From Tenacibaculum lutimaris (GTDB taxonomy: Bacteria; Bacteroidota; Bacteroidia; Flavobacteriales; Flavobacteriaceae), in the NCBI RefSeq assembly GCF_003610735.1, contig NZ_RAQM01000013.1, positions 1 through 64,000 on the forward strand: a stretch of DNA of 64,000 nucleotides, given 5' to 3'. Under the pieces are notes generated by a model, which had not been told where the DNA came from, made no database searches, and saw only the letters and a program-made list of their open reading frames with translations. Numbering within the stretch: the stretch's first letter is position 1; every line of letters starts with the position of its first letter. Both the position numbers and the translations under genes were made by a program. Below are positions 7,246 to 15,275 of this stretch, piece after piece.

Positions 7246-7833
7246 ATGGAAACAACTAACATTACTACCGATCGAATTAAATTACCTTTTAATTTTGATG
7301 TTGTTAAAATGCTTGAAGAAACTAAAATTTTACAATCAGGTAATTTTGAATACTATGATGTAATTCCTTTACGGTCACCTGCTCATTTAGTAGATACATC
7401 ATTACCTTTTCCTCCTCCTGCTGAAGATTATGCAGATGGTTCATGGACGGATTGGTTAGACACCTCAGCTTTAAATAAATCTCCTTACTTAACCAGTATT
7501 GTTAACTTTTTTAAAGAACATACAACTGTAAACCTTGTCAGACTGCTTAGGTTAGCCCCACATGCTACCGTTAAAGAACATACCGACCCTACTTTAGGTT
7601 TGGAGATTGAAAAATCAGTGATTCGTCTTACCATTCCTATTCTTAATAATGAAAATGTAACTTTCTACTTGAATAATACTCCTGTATTAATGAAACCTGG
7701 AGAATGTTGGTATATGCGTCTTACCGATCCTCATAAAGTTATAAACAACGGCAATGAAGAAAGAATAAACCTAACTATTGATATAATTCCTAATGACTGG
7801 ATTAAACAAGTTATTAAAGAAAGTGAATCATAA
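7246..7833 (+). CDS. Aspartyl/asparaginyl beta-hydroxylase-like 2OG-Fe(II) dioxygenase
   Basis: 195 aa. The core RLLRLAPHATVKEHTDPTL carries the H-x-D iron ligands, and PHKV further on supplies the distal His, with VIRLTIPI and MKPGECWYM between. This fits the aspartyl/asparaginyl beta-hydroxylase (AspH) cupin family, which uses 2-oxoglutarate and O2. An Arg or equivalent for 2-oxoglutarate binding is expected near the C-terminus (EERINLTID). The substrate is unknown; some relatives modify small molecules rather than proteins. It is a single-gene unit. Confidence 0.82.
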   Translation: METTNITTDRIKLPFNFDVVKMLEETKILQSGNFEYYDVIPLRSPAHLVDTSLPFPPPAEDYADGSWTDWLDTSALNKSPYLTSIVNFFKEHTTVNLVRLLRLAPHATVKEHTDPTLGLEIEKSVIRLTIPILNNENVTFYLNNTPVLMKPGECWYMRLTDPHKVINNGNEERINLTIDIIPNDWIKQVIKESES

Positions 7834-7911
7834 TTGTGTGTTTTTCTCCTTCTAGTTCTTAATTATTACTTCTTAATCTTATTATTTTTGTAAGATTATT
7901 TAATTAACTTA

Positions 7912-9474
7912 ATGATGTTTAAAAAAATTGCTTTAAAAATTATACTATTGTATACAGTTATTGGCGTAGCTCAACGAAAAGTACAGATTGATTTTTCTCC
8001 TAAACTGAATAAAAAATACGAATATAGTACACACACCCACAGTAAGGTGTCTTCCCAAAAAATTACTACTAAAATAAAAAATACCATTTTATTTTCTAAA
8101 GAGAAAGAAAGCTATAAAGTACTACAAGAATTTACCGATGTTCAATTAATTGAGGGTGATGATCTTCTTTTCTTTCTAAATCAACCTGCTGACTCCGTTA
8201 GAGACTACAAAACTTATTCCCTAAAAAAGTTTTTAACTGAAAAAAAACTTTCCTTTAAACTTGATAATAATGGAAACATTATTCAAAATAATAATGATAC
8301 TTTCTTTGAAGAAACTCCTTTTTTAAAAAGAAGAGAAAAAAAGTTTTTTAAAGAATTTCTTAATAACTCTAGTCTTAATACTTTCAATTACTTTTCTGGT
8401 AAAACTTTCACTGTAGGCGAGTCTTTTACGATAAAAACTATTAATCAATATCATTTTGATAAAAATCAATCGGTTCAAGCAAAATTATTAGCTGTAGTTG
8501 ATAATAAGGCCATTTTTAAACTCTATTCTGAACCTTATACATTGGCTGAAAATGAAAATAAAGATTCTAATGAAATGGTGGGTATCTTTGTAATTAACAC
8601 TAAAGATGGTATGCCTTTACAAATGAGACTGTTTTTAAAGAATCATTCTCTAATTCTTAGGTTAAAAGGAGAACCTGAAGTTGACGTCGTTCAATTAAGA
8701 AAATCACATCTTTCTAGTGGAGATTACGAAATTACTAAGGTCCCTGAATTGTTAAAAAAAACTAACCGAGATTCTTTAATAACCTTTTACAGTAAAATCC
8801 TTTTTGATTCAAAGAAAACAGCAAAAACTACCTTGCAAAACTTGCAACCTCTTAGCTTAAACTATACTAAAAACTGTATTCAACTTAACTTGAATACGTA
8901 TACTAATTCTGCGCCTGTATTTATTAAAATAAAAAATATAAGAGCCTATAATTCTTCAAAAGAATTGATTCTTGAACAAAATGTTCATTTAGATTTTAAT
9001 CTTACTAATTATGAAGACTCTTCTATAAAAGAGCTTCCTATTGGTTACGAACTTTGCAAACTCCCCATTTCTTTTTTAGAAGTTGACATAGAATTACTAG
9101 CTCCTTATGGTGATACACAAATAATTTCTTTAACCCGTAAAAACAGTAAAAAGTACGATATCGTACAATGGAACGACAAAGACATTCAAACTCGAAATTT
9201 TGGTGATTTTCACATGTTTTATGATGAACATAAAAATATAGTTCCTATTAAGAAAATTATAGTTAAGGGCTATTCCTCTTCGCTTCCATTTTTAAAAGAC
9301 ACTAAAGAGCGAGAAATGCTACTTCTTTACTATAATTTATTAGATAATAGTGTTGATAATAGAGGATTCCATTTATACTTTGACAAAGAGATAAAATATA
9401 TAGACAAAATAGCGCCCAAAGGAGAATTTAAAGTTTCTAAAACCATAAAATTATCTGTTAAACAAGAAGAATAA
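7912..9474 (+). CDS. Secreted protein of unknown function
   Basis: 520 aa with a Sec-type signal peptide (Met-Phe-Lys-Lys, hydrophobic residues 7-20, likely cleavage after GVAQ or VA). The rest is beta-rich with many Lys and Asn and no motif I recognise. No lipobox and no T9SS C-terminal sorting domain is evident, so it is probably periplasmic. Two ATG codons are adjacent (7912 and 7915) and either could start it. It converges on trxB across a strong bidirectional terminator. Confidence 0.8.
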   Translation: MMFKKIALKIILLYTVIGVAQRKVQIDFSPKLNKKYEYSTHTHSKVSSQKITTKIKNTILFSKEKESYKVLQEFTDVQLIEGDDLLFFLNQPADSVRDYKTYSLKKFLTEKKLSFKLDNNGNIIQNNNDTFFEETPFLKRREKKFFKEFLNNSSLNTFNYFSGKTFTVGESFTIKTINQYHFDKNQSVQAKLLAVVDNKAIFKLYSEPYTLAENENKDSNEMVGIFVINTKDGMPLQMRLFLKNHSLILRLKGEPEVDVVQLRKSHLSSGDYEITKVPELLKKTNRDSLITFYSKILFDSKKTAKTTLQNLQPLSLNYTKNCIQLNLNTYTNSAPVFIKIKNIRAYNSSKELILEQNVHLDFNLTNYEDSSIKELPIGYELCKLPISFLEVDIELLAPYGDTQIISLTRKNSKKYDIVQWNDKDIQTRNFGDFHMFYDEHKNIVPIKKIIVKGYSSSLPFLKDTKEREMLLLYYNLLDNSVDNRGFHLYFDKEIKYIDKIAPKGEFKVSKTIKLSVKQEE

Positions 9475-9492
9475 AAAATGGTATTTTTCCAT

Positions 9493-9530
9493 AAAAAAAA
9501 GAGCTCTTAAATTAAGAGCTCTTTTTTTTT
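9493..9530. terminator. Bidirectional terminator between the secreted protein and trxB
   Basis: AAGAGCTCTTAA and TTAAGAGCTCTT form a near-perfect palindrome (about 9499-9522) with an A run on the left and a T run on the right, so it can end transcripts from both sides. Confidence 0.85.
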
Positions 9531-9545
9531 CTTTTTTACTAGTTT

Positions 9546-10484
9546 TTATGCTAACGCACCTAAATAACGTTCTGCATCTAACGCAGCCATACAACCTGTA
9601 CCTGCTGCTGTTACAGCTTGACGGTACTCTTTATCTTGGACGTCACCAGCAGCAAAAACTCCTGGTAAATTCGTTTTTGTAGACTTTCCTTTAGTAATTA
9701 AATATCCTGTTTCATCCATATCTAACACTCCTTTAAATAATTCTGTGTTAGGTTTGTGTCCGATGGCAACAAACACTCCTGTTACAGGAATCTCAGTTTT
9801 CTCTCCTGTTTCATTGTTTACAGCACGAACACCTTCAACAACATTTTCTCCTAAAACTTCATCTATTTCAGTATTATACATTACTGTAATGTTTTCTGTT
9901 TTATTTACACGGTGCTGCATTGCCTTTGAAGCACGCATATGATCTTTACGTACTAACATAGTTACTTTACTACAAATATTCGCTAAATACGTTGCCTCTT
10001 CAGCAGCAGTATCTCCTGCTCCAACTACAACAACTTCTTGTCCTTTATAAAAGAAACCGTCACAAGTAGCACAAGCCGAAACCCCACCACCTATTAAACG
10101 TTGTTCACTTTCTAATCCTAAATATTTAGCAGTAGCCCCTGTAGAGATAATTACTGTTTGCGCTTCGATCTCTGTTGATTCATCTACGGTTACCTTATGA
10201 ACGCCTCCTTCTTTATCAGAGAACTCTACTTTAGTCACCATTCCAAAACGAACATCAGTTCCAAAACGCTCTGCTTGACTTTTTAAATCTTCCATCATTG
10301 CTGTACCATCAGTTCCTTTAGGGTATCCTGGAAAGTTATCAACTTCAGTTGTAGTTGTTAACTGACCTCCCATTTGCATTCCTGTATACATAACTGGTTT
10401 CATATCTGCTCTTGCTGCATAAATTGCTGCAGTATATCCTGCAGGACCAGATCCAATAATTAAACATTTAATTTTTTCTGCCAT
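9546..10484 (-). CDS. trxB: Thioredoxin reductase
   Basis: 312 aa flavoenzyme that passes electrons from NADPH to thioredoxin in the cytoplasm. FAD-binding GSGPAGYTAA is at residues 11-20, the redox-active disulfide CATC at C138-C141 is followed by DGFF, NADPH-binding GAGDTAAEEA lies after it, and the C-terminal FAD motif GVFAAGDV is present. Length is normal for the family. It is a single gene with its own promoter in the spacer before the tRNA-Pro region. Confidence 0.97.
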   Translation of the reverse strand: MAEKIKCLIIGSGPAGYTAAIYAARADMKPVMYTGMQMGGQLTTTTEVDNFPGYPKGTDGTAMMEDLKSQAERFGTDVRFGMVTKVEFSDKEGGVHKVTVDESTEIEAQTVIISTGATAKYLGLESEQRLIGGGVSACATCDGFFYKGQEVVVVGAGDTAAEEATYLANICSKVTMLVRKDHMRASKAMQHRVNKTENITVMYNTEIDEVLGENVVEGVRAVNNETGEKTEIPVTGVFVAIGHKPNTELFKGVLDMDETGYLITKGKSTKTNLPGVFAAGDVQDKEYRQAVTAAGTGCMAALDAERYLGALA

Positions 10485-10605
10485 TATCTTGAATTTTTGA
10501 AGTTACAAATGTAATTTTTTTTTATTTCTAGTTATCTGCTTTTAAATATATTTTAACTATCGTCTTATAAAATCAAATTATTTAATAAATATTTCATTTT
10601 TTTAT

Positions 10606-10634
10606 TTGTTGTTTGCTTTTTTTTTCTACATTTG
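10606..10634 (+). promoter_or_regulatory. Promoter of tRNA-Pro(TGG)
   Basis: TTG at 10606-10608, 18 nt spacer, then TACATTTG at 10627-10634, a close match to the Bacteroidota consensus, 15 bp before the tRNA. Confidence 0.7.
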
Positions 10635-10648
10635 CAGTCCCAATTATT

Positions 10649-10723
10649 CGGGGTGTAGCGTAGCCCGGTCATCGCGCCTGCTTTGGGAGCAGGAGGTCGC
10701 AGGTTCGAATCCTGCCACCCCGA
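10649..10723 (+). tRNA. tRNA-Pro, anticodon TGG
   Basis: 75-nt cloverleaf: acceptor CGGGGTG with CACCCCG, anticodon stem CCTGC/GCAGG around loop TTTGGGA (anticodon TGG at 10684-10686), T arm with GGTTCGAATCC, discriminator A. CCA is not encoded. A terminator follows directly. Confidence 0.96.
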
Positions 10724-10725
10724 CG

Positions 10726-10763
10726 AAAATCCTGTAAGTCTTATGATTTACAGGATTTTTTAT
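10726..10763 (+). terminator. Terminator of tRNA-Pro(TGG)
   Basis: AAAATCCTGTAA (10726-10737) pairs with TTACAGGATTTT (10748-10759), then T residues. Confidence 0.85.
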
Positions 10764-10850
10764 TTGACTAATTATTCTTTTTACTAAGCTTATTTTTCTT
10801 CTTCCTATTTTCTAATTAATTTCACGCAGTTTTAGTTCCATCATTATACC

Positions 10851-11714
10851 ATGAAAGCCATACCTGTAAGACATTTAAAAGCTTCTCAAAAAGAGCCAAA
10901 CCTATCTGGTGATTTTATGATTAAAAGCCTTCTAGAACTTCTTAACGGGAAAAATATGGTTCATAAACTTCATAGACACGATTTTTTCTTCTTTTTGGCT
11001 TTGAAAAAAGGTACAGGAAATCACGAAATAGATTTTGTTAATTATGATGTTACCGATTATACTATTTTTATAATCCGACCTGGTCAAGTTCACAAATTAG
11101 ATTTAGACAGTAATTGTGAAGGCTACATGATTCAGTTTAATACTGAATTTTACTATTCAATTCAAAAAGAGTTAAATTCTTTGTTGCAAAAAGCAAGTGC
11201 TATTAATTATTATCAATTAAAAAAAGATGATTTTTTAAAATTAAATCTATTACTAACATCTATTTTCACCGAATATAAAAACAAAGCTCTAGCATATAAA
11301 GAAGTTATAAAATCTAATCTTCATATTCTTTTTATAGAATTGATAAGGTTAAAAAACACCAACAACAAAACACTCAATACCAAAGACTTATATATTCAAG
11401 AGCGTCTTGAAGAGTTTTTGCATTCATTAGAAACTAATATTATAAAAATTAAGCAAGTGTCTCAATATGCAGACATGCTAAACTTATCTAACTATCAATT
11501 AAATACAATAACCAAACAAACTTTAGGTAAAACTGCATCCCAGCTTATTAACGAACAAATTATATTAGAATCTAAAAGATACCTTTTAGCATCTTCCAAT
11601 CAAATAAATCAAATAGCATATCATTTAGGCTATGAAGATGTTTCTTATTTTATACGTTTTTTTAAGAAACATACTGGTTACTCTCCTGAAGCTTTTAGAA
11701 AAAAGCTAAAATAA
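10851..11714 (+). CDS. AraC-family regulator with cupin sensor domain
   Basis: 287 aa. Residues 1-110 form a cupin-like sensing domain (HRHDFFFFLALKKGTGNHEIDF, then IFIIRPGQVHKL). Residues about 185-285 are an AraC double HTH ending in DVSYFIRFFKKHTGYSPEAFRK. The architecture matches one-component regulators responding to small molecules. The gene is followed 84 bp later by a methyltransferase gene on the same strand, which may be its target; this is inferred from position only. Confidence 0.92.
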   Translation: MKAIPVRHLKASQKEPNLSGDFMIKSLLELLNGKNMVHKLHRHDFFFFLALKKGTGNHEIDFVNYDVTDYTIFIIRPGQVHKLDLDSNCEGYMIQFNTEFYYSIQKELNSLLQKASAINYYQLKKDDFLKLNLLLTSIFTEYKNKALAYKEVIKSNLHILFIELIRLKNTNNKTLNTKDLYIQERLEEFLHSLETNIIKIKQVSQYADMLNLSNYQLNTITKQTLGKTASQLINEQIILESKRYLLASSNQINQIAYHLGYEDVSYFIRFFKKHTGYSPEAFRKKLK

Positions 11715-11798
11715 GTACAACACTATTTTGCATTTATCCTATCATTGAGGCTTGAACTCAATATACTTTTACATCGTATAAATTAAATTAAAAACACG

Positions 11799-12431
11799 AT
11801 GAAAAAAAGCGATTTAAAGTATATAGATTTTTGGAATGAAAGATATCAAGACCTTAACTTTGCCTATGGTAAAGAACCAAACTTATTTTTTAAAAAAGAG
11901 CTTCAAAAATTAAAAACAGGATCAATTTTATTACCTGCCGACGGAGAAGGTAGAAATGGTGTGTATGCTTCAAAATTAGGTTGGGATGTTACTGCCACAG
12001 ATTTAAGTACTGAAGGAAAAAGTAAAGCTCTAAAGTTAGCCAACGAGTTTGATACAAATTTAAAATATGTTGTAGGTGATATACAAGACCTTGAATTTCC
12101 TAAAGAATCTTTTGATGTTATTGGTTTAATCTACGCACATTTTACAGCTTGGAAAATTTCTGCAATTCATCAAAAATTAGTTACACTTCTTAAATCTGGA
12201 GGATACATCATATTCGAAGCGTTCAGTAAAAATCATTTAAAGTATCAGACTGACAATCCAAAAATAGGTGGACCAAAGGATATAAATATGCTTTTTTCCA
12301 TAGAACAAATACAACAAGATTTTACTGGATTTGAAATTCAAACTTTAGAAGAAAAAGAAGTCTTTTTAAATGAAGGAAACTCCCATAACGGCAAAGGAAG
12401 TGTGATTCGCTTTATAGGTAAAAAACTCTAG
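11799..12431 (+). CDS. Class I SAM-dependent methyltransferase (TehB-like)
   Basis: 210 aa. The start FWNERYQDLNFAYGKEPNLFF and SAM-binding LLPADGEGRNGVYASKLGWDVTATDLS match the TehB/thiopurine-methyltransferase-like group, in which the usual G-x-G of motif I is replaced by DGEGRN. Motif IV is DVIGLIYAH. The substrate is unknown; relatives methylate tellurite or small electrophiles. It has its own weak promoter and may be regulated by the upstream AraC protein. A tiny ORF begins 3 bp after its stop. Confidence 0.88.
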   Translation: MKKSDLKYIDFWNERYQDLNFAYGKEPNLFFKKELQKLKTGSILLPADGEGRNGVYASKLGWDVTATDLSTEGKSKALKLANEFDTNLKYVVGDIQDLEFPKESFDVIGLIYAHFTAWKISAIHQKLVTLLKSGGYIIFEAFSKNHLKYQTDNPKIGGPKDINMLFSIEQIQQDFTGFEIQTLEEKEVFLNEGNSHNGKGSVIRFIGKKL

Positions 12432-12434
12432 ACA

Positions 12435-12539
12435 ATGGTGAAAAAGTTGCTAGCTGTAGTTTTTGTATTTTCATTAATGTTAAGCTTATTATACAAAGTT
12501 GATTTTAGAAAGAAAAAGAAACCATTTAGTTTACTATAA
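12435..12539 (+). CDS. Possible 34-residue membrane peptide
   Basis: Short ORF from ATG at 12435 to TAA at 12537-12539. It encodes MVKKLLAVVFVF and so on: a Lys-flanked hydrophobic stretch of about 18 residues, then a strongly basic tail (FRKKKKPF). It begins 3 bp after the methyltransferase stop and ends just before an intrinsic terminator, so it lies on the same transcript. A single-span small membrane protein is plausible, but an ORF of this size could occur by chance. No homologue is known to me. Confidence 0.35.
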   Translation: MVKKLLAVVFVFSLMLSLLYKVDFRKKKKPFSLL

Positions 12540-12548
12540 TTTTTAGAA

Positions 12549-12589
12549 AAATAAACACAAACACCTTACATTTGTGTTTATTTTTTTTT
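12549..12589 (+). terminator. Terminator after the methyltransferase unit
   Basis: AAATAAACACAAA (12549-12561) pairs with TTTGTGTTTATTT (12571-12583), followed by a run of T. Confidence 0.85.
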
Positions 12590-12634
12590 ACAATTACTCA
12601 CTAGAAATAGTTCTAATAATAATACTTAATTAGT

Positions 12635-14302
12635 ATGATAATTAATTCCCTTATCTCAAAACTAAAAACTGTATATTACTTTATTTTCTGTGTATTATCA
12701 CTTTCTTCTTTTATTATCCAAGCTCAAGAGAATCAACCTTCACCTAACAACACCATAGCTAATATTGATTTAGCTAAAAAAAAGTGTAACTATTACCTAA
12801 ACCTCTCTCGAAAAGCCTATAATGAAGCTAATATTGAAGATTTTAAAAAATATAACGACTCTATTTTATTAATTACTCAAAATTCTGAAGAGTTAAAAGG
12901 TTTAGAAATAAAATCTATTATAAATCATGGTATCTACTATAATGTTACTGATTCCTATGAAAAAGCTCTTATAGAGTTCCTCAAAGCTCTTGATTTTAAT
13001 AAATCTAACTTCAACAACGAAGTTACTGAAATAAATATACTAGTTAATCTTGCTAATGTTTACAGTCAAATAGACAAGCCTGATAAAGTAATTACTTACA
13101 TGGAAAAAGTACTTGCTTTAGTTGAAAAAAATAATGTATCAGATATTATTAAACTAGCGGCATACAACGGACTAGGTAATAGCTATACTAAAAAAGAAAA
13201 TTACGAGAAAGCATTAACCTATTTACATAAAATGAAAACCTTAGCTGAAAGTATAAACAATGTTCAAGCTGTTAATACCGCTCTTGATAATATTGGATAT
13301 TCTTATATTCAACAAGAAAAGTGGGATGAGGTAATTAAAACAGCAGAAGAATCCTTGACTTACTCTGAAAAAAATGGATTAGCTAAAAGACCTGTTGCTC
13401 TCCTTAACTTGGGAATGTCTTACGTTAAAAAACAAGAAGCTAAAAAAGCCATACCTCTATTAAATGAAGTTGTAGTAATCGCTACTAATAGAAAAGATCT
13501 TGAACTAGAAAAAGAAGCTCACCTACACTTAGCTAAGGCTTATGAGTTATTAGGGAATTTTAAAAACTCTCATAAAGAACAGAAAAGTTATGCTGAAATA
13601 ATGAAGATTTTATTAAAAGAACAGTCAAATGCAGCCCTTCTTGATTTAAAACATGATTCCGATACAGAAAAAAAGGACATTGAGTCTAAATTAGATTCTC
13701 TTACTCATATAGATAATAAAAAAAGTAAAATACTTATAGGCAGTGGAGTTTCTATTATTTTTTTAAGTACTTTATTGTTTTTCTACATACGAAGAAAAAA
13801 GACTATTGAAGCTGATCGTGAATACTTTAAAAAAACAAACATATTACTTAAGGATGAAAATAAAGCTTTAAAAACAAAAATGACTGAATTTGCTGTTAAA
13901 AAACAACAAAACTCTAAAACTATACAATATAAAAACTCTTCTTTAACAGAAAAAGATAAAAACTACTACATGAAGCTTATTCTTGATTATATGGAAAAAA
14001 ATAAACCTTTCCTAGATTTTGATATTAATCAATCTGAATTAGCCTCTCAGCTTTCAATGAGCAAACACCACCTCTCTGAAGTTTTAAACATTTGTTTTGA
14101 TCAAAACTTTTACCAATTCATTAATCTTTACAGAGTAAATGAAGCTCAAAAAATAATGAAAAATCATGACTACAAAGATTATAAAATATTAGCTATTGCT
14201 TATGAAGCTGGTTTTAAAAGTAAAACTTCTTTTAATCGCGTTTTCAAAAACCATACTAAACTTACCCCTTCAGAATTTAGGAAACAGCTATTAAAGCCTT
14301 AG
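12635..14302 (+). CDS. TPR sensor fused through the membrane to an AraC-type HTH domain
   Basis: 555 aa. Order: signal-like hydrophobic segment (residues 11-30), about seven TPR-like helix pairs (residues 45-330, such as AAYNGLGNSYTKKENYEKALTYL), a transmembrane helix at about 365-385 (ILIGSGVSIIFLSTLLFFYI), a coiled coil, then an AraC HTH (about 444-555, ending KSKTSFNRVFKNHTKLTPSEFRKQ). The periplasmic TPR region presumably senses a protein or peptide and the cytoplasmic part binds DNA, a one-component design common in Flavobacteriia. It stands alone, with no adjacent kinase and no obvious target next door. Confidence 0.9.
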   Translation: MIINSLISKLKTVYYFIFCVLSLSSFIIQAQENQPSPNNTIANIDLAKKKCNYYLNLSRKAYNEANIEDFKKYNDSILLITQNSEELKGLEIKSIINHGIYYNVTDSYEKALIEFLKALDFNKSNFNNEVTEINILVNLANVYSQIDKPDKVITYMEKVLALVEKNNVSDIIKLAAYNGLGNSYTKKENYEKALTYLHKMKTLAESINNVQAVNTALDNIGYSYIQQEKWDEVIKTAEESLTYSEKNGLAKRPVALLNLGMSYVKKQEAKKAIPLLNEVVVIATNRKDLELEKEAHLHLAKAYELLGNFKNSHKEQKSYAEIMKILLKEQSNAALLDLKHDSDTEKKDIESKLDSLTHIDNKKSKILIGSGVSIIFLSTLLFFYIRRKKTIEADREYFKKTNILLKDENKALKTKMTEFAVKKQQNSKTIQYKNSSLTEKDKNYYMKLILDYMEKNKPFLDFDINQSELASQLSMSKHHLSEVLNICFDQNFYQFINLYRVNEAQKIMKNHDYKDYKILAIAYEAGFKSKTSFNRVFKNHTKLTPSEFRKQLLKP

Positions 14303-14368
14303 ACTTGTAAGTTATCAAATTATTATACTTATATTTTTTGTTAATTAAAATTTCTGTGGTAAAAACAG

Positions 14369-14396
14369 AAACCTTGGGATTCTCATCCCAAGGTTT
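14369..14396. terminator. Strong hairpin between convergent genes
   Basis: Perfect 12-bp stem AAACCTTGGGAT (14369-14380) and ATCCCAAGGTTT (14385-14396) with loop TCTC. It has no long T tract on either side but sits between two convergent genes, where it could end or protect transcripts. Confidence 0.6.
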
Positions 14397-14441
14397 ATCA
14401 ACTAAATCTACTAATCTAACAAACTTGCTTTCACAAGTATG

Positions 14442-14828
14442 TTATTCTTTTCTTAGAGCCTCTTCAAACAACTTATCTTTTAGTTGTTGGTAAGCCTCTA
14501 AATTATCTTTATAATTTTCTCGTAATCTATCATACTCTCCTAAATATGCCATATCACATTGAATGTCATCACATTCTGCAACATTAGTATACGTGATTGA
14601 ATATGGTAGCACTTTTTCGTAAAGCTCTTTGTTTAATTTTTTTCTTTCAGAGAAAAGTTCTTGTATTCCTGCTGGTATACTTTTTTCTCCTAAAGAGTTT
14701 GCATATAAACTTAAAAGGTTATCAATCTCTCTATCTATATACTGTAGTTGATCTACCCATCCTTTTAGTTCTACATGATTGTACTTGTGTACTACATCTA
14801 TATCGCTATCGTGATTATTAAGTGTCAT
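14442..14828 (-). CDS. Small coiled-coil protein of unknown function
   Basis: 128 aa, acidic N-terminus, mostly helical with heptad-like stretches (VDQLQYIDREIDNLLSLY, then ELFSERKKLNKELYEKVL) and a second helical block at 95-125. Two Cys in AECDDIQC. No domain that I recognise. It is the last gene of a minus-strand series gdhA, GreA/Rnk-like gene, this gene, with only 15 bp after the preceding stop, so it is probably co-transcribed with the transcription-factor-like gene. A protein-binding adaptor role would be speculation. Confidence 0.75.
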   Translation of the reverse strand: MTLNNHDSDIDVVHKYNHVELKGWVDQLQYIDREIDNLLSLYANSLGEKSIPAGIQELFSERKKLNKELYEKVLPYSITYTNVAECDDIQCDMAYLGEYDRLRENYKDNLEAYQQLKDKLFEEALRKE

Positions 14829-14843
14829 AACTTTTATAGTATT

Positions 14844-15263
14844 TTAAATTATGGAATTGATATTTTCACTTCCTACTTCTTGAGTAACCTTTAAGATTTT
14901 AACTTCCTTATTTCCTCCTGGAAACTCCCAATGAACAACATCGTTTAATGCATATCCAAATAGGGCTATTCCGATTGGAGTTAATATAGAAACCTTATTA
15001 TTTTTTAGGTCTTTCTCTGTTGGTTTTACAATCTTTATAGTTTTTTCCCAAACATCACCAGAAGCTACAGTAACCGTACTGTTTAAGCGTACTACATCAT
15101 CTAACATTTCTTCTTCATCTAAAATGATTGCTGTTTTTAATTCTTCAGCAAACTTTATTAATGATTTTTGAACTTGATGACCTTCAGAATGCTCTGAAAC
15201 ATTTAGTAAACTCTTAATATATACGTACTCTTTTTTCTCTAAAATTAAACTTCCGTGCTTCAT
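14844..15263 (-). CDS. GreA/GreB C-terminal domain (Rnk-like) protein
   Basis: 139 aa. The N-terminal half is helical (residues 5-50). The C-terminal half, with VRLNSTVTVASGDVWEKTIKIV, VSILTPIGIALFGYALNDVV and PGGNKEVKIL, is the FKBP-like fold of transcript cleavage factors and Rnk. It lacks the long acidic-tipped coiled coil of GreA, so it may bind RNA polymerase without stimulating cleavage, as Rnk does; this is inferred from family structure. It is separated by 12 bp from gdhA upstream and 15 bp from the small coiled-coil gene downstream. Confidence 0.85.
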   Translation of the reverse strand: MKHGSLILEKKEYVYIKSLLNVSEHSEGHQVQKSLIKFAEELKTAIILDEEEMLDDVVRLNSTVTVASGDVWEKTIKIVKPTEKDLKNNKVSILTPIGIALFGYALNDVVHWEFPGGNKEVKILKVTQEVGSENINSII

Positions 15264-15275
15264 TTGTAATACTCT

